Shown here one piece after another: positions 47,801 to 59,800 of a stretch of DNA of 64,000 nucleotides. The stretch is from Limnoperna fortunei (taxonomy: Eukaryota; Mollusca; Bivalvia; Mytilida; Modiolidae), in NCBI GenBank assembly GCA_944474755.1, contig OX104119.1, forward strand, positions 5,939,075 to 6,003,074. Reading direction: 5' to 3'. Position 1 is the stretch's first letter, and the number at the start of each line of letters is the position of its first letter. The notes under the pieces are model-generated. The model did not search any database, had not been told where the DNA came from, and saw only the letters and a program-made list of their open reading frames with translations. Made by a program: the position numbers and the translations under genes.

Positions 47801-50800
47801 CTCCAATCTTATCAAAGCCTTCTTCAGCTGTGATTGGTTTTACATCTTTCATAATGTTTGCTACTAGAATATGTAAGGCATTTTGATTAAGGAATATTGG
47901 GTGAGTGGCATAGTAATCCTTCTCTCCAGCAAAATCCAAAATTCCACATTCCACAAACTTGTCAGCTGGTACATCCACTTTTTCTATACCATTTAGTAAA
48001 TCACCCAGACCTTGTAAAATTTTTTCAGTCAATAATTTAGTAATTGACTTGGAGTGACTATCCATTTCCACTTCAAAGTGTTCTGGAAAATTAGAAGTTG
48101 TTGCAAATGACTGGTCTTCACTTGTTCTTATCTTTCTTTTTCTTAGAGAGTCATCTTCCTGTACATCATGGCTAGTCTTCCTTTTTCTTTCTGATCTACG
48201 ATAAGAAACATTGAGAGACTCTCTATTGCTATCCTTGCCGCCATTATCATCTTGTAAACCACTGGTATTCAAACTGTCAGCTCTGTCTTGTAAAGTCTCA
48301 TCTTCTGCAGTACTTGAATGCATAGCTGTTTTAATTCTAGTCAACAATTCTTTCTTTTTATCTGATACTGCAATTGAAAATCTAAAATTTATTACATAAA
48401 AAATTAAGACTTGGTGAACATATGCATAAAATAGATTTACTGTACTTCTTATGTGAGACATGTATTATAAAAAAATGAATAAAAGACTTGTTGTAGAATC
48501 AACTGATGCCTTAGTCCCTCTGAAAGAATGTATTGTACATATTATCACTAAACACTTTAGGGCCTCGGTGGCTAAGTGGTTTAAGTAGTTCGTCTAATAT
48601 TGGGTGTACACGACTCCAATCTCAATTGATGATTGCCAGGTTTCCTACCGCAGGTCGGGGGTTTACACAGGGTATCCATCTTTCTCCCCAATAAAAACAT
48701 GATATGGCTGAAAATTGCTGTAAGTGGTGTTAAACCATTCAAACAAAACAAAACACAACAAACTTCCTTTGCATTTTAAGTACATGACTGTTGCTGAACT
48801 CCAAATTAAAAATACCAAAAAATGATATAAGTAAATCAACTGCTGGAATAATGGATTACACGAAATAGTGTGTCACTTTCAACTATACCCAAATCATCAA
48901 AATTAGCACATGCAGAGTCTGCCAGATATTAGGACAGCATATTTTTAATTATTTTTACAGATTGAAAAGGGAAATAATAAAGTCAGCATGGGCAATAACA
49001 ATAACTTTTTTCTAAACTTGTCCCTTTAGACAAGTAACTTTCAAAATTTACTTGTCCGCAAATTTTGACCCAGAACATCCAAAATTTGTATGTTTCAATG
49101 ATTTGGTTAAAAACAATACATATGAAGCTTAGCTAATGTTATGATAGATTAAAAATTAGTAAATTTAAACTAGTTTATGGATGTCATGAAACCGAATTTC
49201 GTCGGCTCCATGTGTGTTAATGTTTCGATGTCAAATTAGTTTTACAACTATTATCGGCTCAGTTCCTTCAAGCGTTTTCTTATCACGAATAAGTTGTATA
49301 CTGGTCCCATCACAGCTTGTAGCTAGGGCTATGCATAAGTAGTTTCTAACCAGTGCTAAGTAATTTGCAGTAATGTGTTGACATGTTATTGGGAATGAAA
49401 AAATGTAATGGATAATAAATTCAAAAAAATTATTGACCAAACTAGCATTTTCAGAAAAAGATACTTCATTATAGGCTTATATTTATTTTACTTGTCCTAC
49501 TACTGAGTTTCACTTGTCCAACAGACATTTCCACTTGTCCCGGGCAATCAGACAAACGTTATTGTCAAGCCCTGCATTGCATAAACCACTGTGGCACAGT
49601 AAATGACCAAAAGTATAACGCGAAGTCTGAGCACAAGGCTTATGTCATTGGGTTATGTCCCTACAACACATGTGCTAGAAATGTAAACAATTTTATTAAA
49701 ACTCAATTTTAATTTAGATTTTTTTATTTTGAATGGTGTTTTAATGCCACTTTCAGAAAATATTCAGCTCTATCATGGCGTCCAGTTTTTATTGGGGGAG
49801 GAAGCCATTGTATTTCATTTACATACAAATTTGTACACTTTACCTAATCAATTAAAGAAAATTTACTGCACAGTTTATGGCAGACCCTGAAGTAAATAAA
49901 GTGTTTCAGACCAAGAAAAAGTTTCGTGATTGCAAAAATATGGATATACTAAAGGAATCCATGTCGCAATCTTAAAAAATAAATGTCTGTGAGTACGTAG
50001 AACACCTTCAATCATGTCGGCAGTGCAAATTTCCAAAGTACTAGTAATCAAAAAAGGTAATGGGTAGGAATTGTTTATTTTTTCATGAGACTCATTCACT
50101 CACTTTGTTAGAGACAATACTTTTTTTCGTTTTCAGGCTGTATTTTGCCCCAAATGATACGGGGTCAAATTCCTGTGGTGGACCATTGACCTATGAATTA
50201 CATTTTTAAAAACAGGAGGCCAATAAGAGAGGGGAAATCCGGGAAATGTGACAATTTGATTGGTTACAAAAATAATCCAATCGGTCATAACTATATTTAG
50301 TAACTCGGAAATTACGCAGAATGTAGAAAGAAAATCGGTGGTTAATTAAGTACAAAAAATTATTTTGGATAAATTTTCAAAAATGTTCAACAGGACATGA
50401 AACAAACACTTTAGTACAGTTAAGAGTAAAATAGACTGCACCATGCACATGGGTTAATGTCTCTCTGCAAAGTTTTCTGATCATATGCGTCAATTGCCCA
50501 TGGCACACGTCAAACACTATTTTGGGAATTGACAGATCTTTATTTTTCGTTTTGACAATGTTAATGACTCGTGACAGAAGGTATTGTTGTTGATCAGACA
50601 AAAAAGTTTATTGCTGGACCTTGCTATGAAATTTTTTGATAGGACAGTATGTCCTACACGATAATCAAATCAGCAGGTTCTTAAAATAATTTTCCAGTCA
50701 GGACGGAAATTTTCTTTTGAACATAACTTGTCTTGAAATTGAATACTGTCAAACTACATCTTTTAATATAATTACCTCCATCAAAGATCCATTTACCATC

Positions 50801-53800
50801 CCTCAGTCGAATTTTACATCGATGTATTTCAATCCCATCTGTACTTTGGACTCCTGTGGTACTCTGTTTTAGTAGCCGTCTAAGCAAACATGTTTTGCCT
50901 ACACCATTTTCCCCAATTATAACAATTCTGAGATAGTACCGTGTCTCAGTACCAGACTTGATGATTTCATTGTACAGCACTTTATCTTCTTCACTTAAAT
51001 GTTGGATAGCAGTTGGCATTTCTATTATAAAAAGTTAATTATCAATCAGTCCATTGCTCATTATTTGTAAATATTTTAATCAAATAAATAATATTTGTTT
51101 AAAAAAAATATTAATACAACTTACTCCAAAAAGTCAAATAGTTCTGTGATAAAGGATATTGAACTATAATTAAAGAAAGTATACAGAAATGCTACACATC
51201 AAACTATACTAAAAGTCACATCTCCACGTGGAGTGTGGTTTTCTGCTTTCAGTTTTTTTATTTTTCCATATTGTACCTTTTTATTATATAAATCCAGAAG
51301 GAAAAATGATCATACGATTACAGGTCCATATTTTATACAATGCATCCATTATTTCATTGTCACAAATCGTCCTTGAATTTTGCTACAGGAATTTTAAATG
51401 TAATAGTCGGCCATTTTGGTTCCTAAAGGGATATAATCTTGTTTACAAACGTTTATCTGCTTTCCTGATGTTCAATGGAGAAATCACAAGATTTTTAAGC
51501 CTCAACTGCAGACGACATTACCCTAAAGATTTCTAAAAAAACAACAATCGACTGTACCTTTTGTACCTTTTGTACATTTCCTTTCTAGTTAGGGTCAAAA
51601 TTTACTAAAGAAAATGAAAAATCTGCTTTATTTCAAAAGGCTCATTAAATTCTGAAAATAATTGTTGATTTCAATCAGCTCATTTTTTTATCTACAAAAA
51701 AAGCTGGACCATACGCGGTAAGCAGATTTTATTTGTCATTTTGCCAATGTAAACCAACTTTCACTATAATCTACTGTTTAGCTTGTACACAAAAGAGATA
51801 CTTTGCTTAAATTGTGCATCCTGGCAATTTATCAATCCTAATTTAGAGTACATTAAAACAGATGGACAAAAAATAATTCATAATTCTTATTTTTTTTAAA
51901 TGTCTTGACGAAATATAAAATTTCCATGTACATTTGTATAATCCCTGACTTTCTTAACCTTACCTTGAACAATAAGTTGAGAATGTCGAACACAGTGTTT
52001 TATCTTGACTGAGTATTCTCCATTATCATGAAGGCTTGTATTGATTACAACAAGTCTGTGAAGTCTTCCATTCCTATCTGATTTATATTTCTCTGATGTG
52101 CTTACTTCAATGCCATCTTTGTACCACAGGGCAGTTTGATTCTCATCCAGTACTTCACATTCAAACTGAACATTTTCACCCTCCCTACATCTCATAGTAA
52201 CCAATGGTTTAGTAAAATATTCTGTGGAGGAAATAGAAAATGTTTTGCCATTTTATAATATTAGTAAAATCTTGCTAATATCTGTAGTAAATAAATATTA
52301 TTTACGCTAAAACTGAAAGTAAAAAATATCAATCATCCAACTTGATATAGCTGAGAAGGGTAAAAAATAATGTCACACTGACCTTAAATAAGCAAAAAGG
52401 TTCATTACAGTTAGTAACACCCTGGCAACTAGGAATACATTTACCTCATAAAAATGATTCACAATTTATTTTGCGATCAAAAACACACATTATAATACAC
52501 AGTGTCATCTACTCCCCTACCACCCATGTACATTTTTGATAGAATAGACCAAACTTCAATTATATGGCTAATGCTTCTATAACAACATGAACAAGGTAGA
52601 AGTTTATTTACCTATCACAACAAGGGATGTTTCTCTGACTCTGTTGTTTATACTGACTGTATAATTGGCTGTATCATGTATCTCACAGTTCTTAATGGAT
52701 AGTCGATGAATTTTTCCTGCTTGCAAAATTTCATAGTTTTCGTTAATAGTCAAGGGGGTTCCATTTTTGTTCCAGCAAGCAAGTAAGATGTCTTCTTTAA
52801 CTTCACATGTGAATTCAGCTCTCTCTCCTTCAATACACTCCACACTTTGGAGGTTCTTTGTGAAGTATTCTATACAAAAAGTAAGTTATTAAACACAATA
52901 TTCCATCTATGTATCATATATCCATGGTTTACAGACCACATCAATGATGATAGAGGCTCTAAAGAAACTTTAGTTGCCCGATAGTGTTGCAATTTGGAAT
53001 TCAGTATTTTTTTATTACATGTATTAGTTTCCATCTTGAATTCAGTTTAGCCCTGACACATATAAATTTAAAAGAGGAATATTCAAATCAATAATTATTT
53101 ATGCCAAATATTGTTCATTTCAGGAATCAGTTTAGACATGCATGGCCTAAAGTATGATGTGAACATCAAACATACATGCATATGAACTTGAAAAATAAAA
53201 CTATTTCATAAGGCTCATAAATGCCTGTTTGCAAAAATCTAAAAAGAAAGTACTAGGCAGTCTAGATTAACTAATTAAAATACAATATATATTTATGTCC
53301 AGAACCCTAACTACTCTAGTTGCTTATTGTACCCATGTGTTACTGGGCTCTGTCTGATCAGTAACAACAAACTATTAAGGTATCCAACCCATAAGTGACG
53401 TCACCGTTTAATTTTATTTTACGACCGAGAAATACAGCTTTCTTACATAAAGGTATTGCTAATTAATGATACAAATTAAATATAGTGTTTAAATTCGAGT
53501 CAATGTTAACACTTTTGAGCAAAAAAGTTAGTTACTCAAATAGTATTTCCGATGTTTGCCGGACATTACCGAGGTCTGCTCCATTGAAATGCAATGGACA
53601 TCCGGGACATTAAATATGATCACGTGGTCAATTTGTTTAAAAAGTAACTGCCAAAATTCTACACTGTGTTAATTGCTTAGTTTGGATTTTTATGGGAAAA
53701 GTCAAACTACTAAGTTTTCTCAACTACTACCCATCTTCTTTATGGACTACTTAGTCTACCTAATAACTTAGTCCTGCCTGTCTGGAAAAAGACAAACTAC

Positions 53801-56800
53801 CAAGTCTACTTGATTATTAACACTATGTTTATAAAGACTACAGAGCTCTGTCTGTCTGGGATAAGACATACTTTTGAGACCTGTGTTAGTATGACTTTGA
53901 TCTCTTGCCTGTCTGGGTAAAGACAAACTACCAAGTTTCTAAACTACTAACCCATATTCTTCATAGACTACTTAGTCCACTATATAACTGAGCCCTGCCA
54001 GTCTGAGACTACCAAGTCTACATGATTATTAACCCTGTGTTTGTAAAGACAACAGAGCTGGGTATAAACAAACTACCAAGTCTACTTGTCTACTGAGCCC
54101 TGTCTATATATGTAAGGACAAAGTACCTAGTCTAGTAGATAACTGATCACTGTGTTTGCAGAGAGATATGTCTGGGAAAACTATGTAACTCTTTCATATA
54201 TCCCCCCACCGAGTTGTTTTTCTGTGACAAACTTCCAAGTCTACATGATTACTCTTTAGGAGGAATAATCTATAAAGTCTAATTGACTTCTGAGACCAGT
54301 GCATGTAGAAAGAAATGTTTGAAAATTTAAGTTTTTTATTGCCTACTACAGTAGATGTTTTCCCAAATTGTCCATGTTCACTACCCTGTTGAAAAAAAAA
54401 TCGCAAAAATCTGAAATGGCAGCACAGCAAGTGCCTTAATGAATAAGGAATAGTTTACAATTTGTTGGAAGAAGGTTTTGGGTCTGTGTAAAAAAATTAG
54501 AAGGAGTTGATTAAACAACATTAGTACCATCTTCTGCAAATGATCTGAAAAAAGTTCCCAAATCAGGAAAATTAGGAAAAAAATCCTTGAACACTCCCAT
54601 TTTAGCAGGTGCCCAACTTCTATACATGTGAAATCTTTCTGCGAGGTTTCAGAGATCTGGGTAGAAAACTGTAGGAGTTGATTACAAAAAATTTTTCCCA
54701 ACCGTTACCTGACAGGTTTTGCTGTAATTTATGTGATATTTGTAAGTTTATAGGGGGGTAACTCCCACAAAATTCCCCTGATAAAAAGTCATTTCAATAT
54801 GCACAACTACATAATGTGCCGTCAATCCATACCAAGTTTTATAGCATTCTGTTTAGTACCATCAGAGGAGTTGGTGTTGTGGTATATATTAGAAAATTTC
54901 AAAAAGGTGGTAAAATTCACCATATAAAAAACTTGCTGTAATATGCCAAACAATATAGTGTGCCCACAATCCATACCAAGTTTCATAAAATTCTGTTCAA
55001 AAGTTTCAGGAGTTGTGCTTATACATCAACTTTACTAGTTCTGTCTGTCTTCATAAACATGGAAATGTACCAAATTTACTTGATTATTGAGCTCTGTGTA
55101 GGACAGACAACCTATAAATGATACTATAGAGATGTTTCTTGATAAAGAGGAACAAAAAAGTATATTTCACTACTGAGCATTTGTCAGTAAAGATGAACAA
55201 CAAAGTCTACTTGAATACGGATGCTCAACATTATAATTACATCAAATACTTAAATATTTTTTAAATGTAAATTTAAATTTTAAAACTGTTCACCTTCTAC
55301 ATATAGATGTGCTTGTCTTTCAATGTCTTTCAACCTGACAGTGTATAGTCCTTTATCAGAGATTAAAGTGTTTCTTATGTCTAGACTGTGGATTTTACCA
55401 GACGTTCCTGCTATAAACTTCTCAGATTTTGCAATCTCCACCCCATCTTGTAACCATAGTGAGCACATCCCACATTCCTTTGTCCTGATCTCAAAATGAG
55501 CATCACAACCTTCAGTTACAGTGACATCACATAGATCTGTGGTCAAACAATCTGGATAGATCAAAAAGATATAGATCAAAATAGATCAGAAGATACCTAT
55601 TATAAAATGTAAAGAAATGAAAATAAACACACCATTATGGACGTCTAATGAAATACATGTACCATCTTATTTATGTAAATTTATTGTAATTTAACAATCA
55701 AACCTTCTTATACTAGTACTATTACATACATATAGGTATGGATTATTAACATTAGATGGCTTTGTAGGTGAAGTGTTAGAAGACATCAAAAGATAACTAA
55801 CTAATATATTATTTTTTTATTATATTGTCCATAAAAGTCTTAAACTAGTATCAGTTTAGTATTTTTATTTTAACACTCTCAAAACATTTTATATCTGACA
55901 CCTTACATTATTACAATTAAATTAAATAACATTCCAAGTCAAAAGAAAGTTTTCTCAGCTATATGCATTATCCACTGTTTTTCTAGACTCTGTGTATGTT
56001 TGTTTACAATCTTATTGCAGAGAAAATTCTTGGTATATATGTTTTGTAAAAACAAATTGCATAAATTTCATAGAAAAAACATAAATATTATACCATAGTG
56101 TAATATACTTCAGTGTTATTAATGGGGATTTTTATTTAAAGAATACTTCAAATTTCTAAACAGGTTATACAATATAATATGGTTTGGGTCTGTTTATGCC
56201 TAATTAACCGCATATAACCTGTTCAAAAATTTTTAATATTCCTTATAATTTGATTTAAACTACATGTATAAATCTTGACAGTTTTAATGTGAAAAACAGC
56301 AGTGGGTCATAGAACTCTTTGAATTTTAGGGGCGTAAGAATAGTGTTCCTGACAAATGCAAGTTATATGGTATATATTAATTTGGGTTTGAACTGGCCAA
56401 TCAGATTTCATCTTACAAAGCAATTTAAATTATCAAGTGATGATAGCCTGGTCCAACATGCAAAATTTCATGTTAGACCATGATTTAACAAAGCACATTG
56501 ATTAAGTTGTGAATCCTTATAGATGAAAATGGAAATTGGTGTATTACATATATATGTTACAAGTGTCTGTTGTCACTAGTACATGTATGTAAACAACTAC
56601 CAGTACCATATTTTATTTTGTATTTTTTTAACTATTTCTTTTAATTTATAACATTTGGTTATTTTTGATTGACTTAATTACTTTGTGAAAGTTAGGTCAG
56701 TACTGTAATTTTATTTCTTACAGAAGTTACTATAGTATGTACCTGTGTGTCATAATTATAGACAGGAAAAGAGCTGCCTGATTGAAGTATAGATTTTAGC

Positions 56801-59800
56801 AGTAAATTATACACATAAATTTGTATGGATGTTTAGTTCGATAAAATTTTGTAGTATACATTACACAATGAAAGATTAAGGTTTATATATAATATTTTGT
56901 TTGAATATTTGAATATAATATTTTGTTTGTTGAAGTAATTATTTAATAATAAAAGGTTTGTTTTGATACTGATTATTTCGCAAGGTTGAAAAAAACATTC
57001 ATTTAACTGAATATCTTAATTTCAGATCAAGGGTCTGGAAACGGTCATATTTGCCGGACATGTCCGACATTTATATTAAAATGTCCGACTAAGGTTTAGT
57101 CAAATCGGACATCCAAAAAGTGATATTTAACTTGGACAATGATATAAATATCTTTTAGTTGGTTTTAATACCTTTAATTTCCGCTAGATATAAATATTTT
57201 ATTAAAAAATCAACCCTAAGGCTATTTCCCGTCACTGACACATGACAGTCATGTCTTTATTGAGTAACCATTTACTCCAGTCAAGTGCTAATTACGTAAT
57301 GGTTAACACAACAGGTGATAACCTAATTGTGAGTACAGATCTGTTTCATCCATTTCGTAGAATATGTTATCAGTCTGCGAAATTAGCACAAGTCCGCTGG
57401 CCCCTGGCCAGTAAAAATCCTTTCGGGCAAGTGAAATTTTGATAAAATTTATATTGAATATATAGGAGAAAATCCAAAAGTTCAGGATTCGGGCAAGTGA
57501 GTTGCAAATCCTAATTTCAAGCACTGTGTTATGACAGTATTTTGAAACAATAGGAACCAAGTGATTGTACGTTATATTGCTTAGAAAATATTACTTGATG
57601 GAAAAACACGTGTTATAGTCAAAATGTGTACATCACGCATGCGCCAATGTACCTGACGTACAATCTTGGGAAAATCAATTCAAATTAAATTCAATTGAAA
57701 TGATGAAAACAAAAATAAATATTTAATTCAATAAATAATAACTTGTAAAAAACGTGGTCCATCGAGTATCGAAAAATTCAATTCTGTTCCGGACTTGTTG
57801 TAATTTTGAGACAACTTCCTACTTCCGGTTAATGAAAATGTCTTACGAATGTTCATAAAAAATGTTGTTTGCTATTACTTTGTTGAATAGACAACATGTC
57901 ATCTTATAATAAAGAAATTTTAGGAAGCAGAATGTTTTCCTACGTATATTTCCTTTCTTGCACGGTGCATATATCATAGGAACCCATACAAAACAACAAC
58001 TAATATCTACCATGGTCTTGAAAAAAATTTTAAAGACCTGCATTCTGGACTTTAAGGAAAAGCACATACACATCCCAGCTTAAGCAAACACAATATTTTT
58101 TATATGATGACCGGTAAAATGTCCGACATGACTCAGGAAAATTTCCAGGGCCTTGTTTCAGATACAAGACTCCTAATTTCCTATGACTCTTATTTTAAGA
58201 ATAATGCATGTTGTATTGCAAATGCATGTTGTATTGCAAAGAAAATATGGTAAAGAGCAACAAGTGGACCTTAAATGGAGAGATGTACGGTTACATTTGT
58301 ACAGGATCCTAAATAACAAATTTAAACTGAATTAAAATTTGTTTTTGCATACAAAAACAATGTCTCCCCTATTCTCCATGTGGATTTTTAGCACAAAATC
58401 TATTTCAAAGTTTGATAGCTAACACAAAATTTTGAGGATAAAAATTTCCTGGTAATATGCACAAATAAATATGGTGTATTTGCTATATACCAAGTTTCGT
58501 AAAAATTGGTGCAGCACTTTCAGAGGAGTTTAGCGGAAACCACAATCTGTGAAGAATTTCTGGAAAAGTTCAAAAACTGATAACTCCCACAAAATTTTGA
58601 GGATAAATATTTCTTGGTAATATGCACAACTACATTTGGTGTACTTGCTAAGTATCACGTTTCGTAAAGATTTGTTCATTAGTTTCAGTGGATTTGAGAG
58701 AAAACCCTGATTCATGAGGAATTTTTGGAAAATTCTAAGTTCAAAGGTCCATAACTCCTTTGAAACTTTGACTACTATAAATGGTGTACGTGTTATATAA
58801 CAAGTTTCATAAAATTTGGTTAAGCAGTTTCAGAGAAGTTGAGCAGAATAACTTTGTGATGGACAGACAGATGGACGAACAGACGGACATGAGTAAAACT
58901 TAATGCCAACCAACATGTTGTTGCGGGCATGAAAAACGAACAAGTAGTTCAAATAAACTAGTACTTCAATATAATTGTAATAGCCATGTATGTAGATGAC
59001 AGAAGGAATTGCAATCGTCTTTCAGATTTTGCAATTTATTATGTCTCCCCCCACTTTGGTTGGGAGAGACATTTTTCTTGTCCTGTTCGTACTTTAGTCA
59101 GTTACAGGCACATTTTGTCAGCACAATACAACCAATGCACTAATACAATGGAGCATTAAATCAGTTTATTCCCAGCATGCACTTGCTTCCTTGAGAATAA
59201 TATACACTGTCAATGTAGCATATGTAAGTGTATGTGTATGCATTTATTAATAGTGCCAAATTAAAAGAATTATATGTATTCTCCGAAAGCTTTTTATGAT
59301 ACACATCTATATAACTATAACAACGGTTTTGTTATGCAGCTTCCATGATGAAAATTGAAAGAGTTGTGCCATCTAAACATAAGATCATAGACTAAATTTA
59401 TCAGCCAGATTTTTTTAAAGTTAATATACTACAGGATTGCGATTTTTTCCTGTATTATCTTTGTTCAATTTCATTAAAAAGGGGGCTAAAATGTACAGTT
59501 TTTGTTTAAAGATTGTAAAAAAACAAGCCTGGAGACATATACTTTTTATTCCATGCGTATATTCCAAAGAAAAAAATGTCTGAAAATAAAAAAAATTCGT
59601 CAGCTGCATCTATTAGTGATGATCTACCATAATATGGCAACCATGTATGATGTACAAAGGTCTACTGTATAATTAAACATACCTGGTAATAGTTTTTCTG
59701 ACAAAAGTCTTTTTATTGTCTGAAAACATAAATTAATCTGTAATTAATGCATCAAGAAAGCTAGAAATAAGAAATATACCACTTTGTTTTCTTTTTAACC

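Larger units (their letters stand above)
48368..50775. other. ROCO intron between Roc exons 1 and 2
   Basis: Intron of 2.4 kb holding a SINE (48,559-48,760, plus), a SINE 3' fragment (49,725-49,805, minus), and between them (49,020-49,570) a dispersed-repeat-like segment in which ACTTGTCC recurs several times. No extra exon in phase was recognised. Confidence 0.55.

Noticed and set aside
57242..57560. Frames on both strands near 57.3 kb
   Set aside because: They are short, overlap a dispersed-repeat-like segment (CGGGCAAGTGA words) and lie inside a large intron without matching splice phase.
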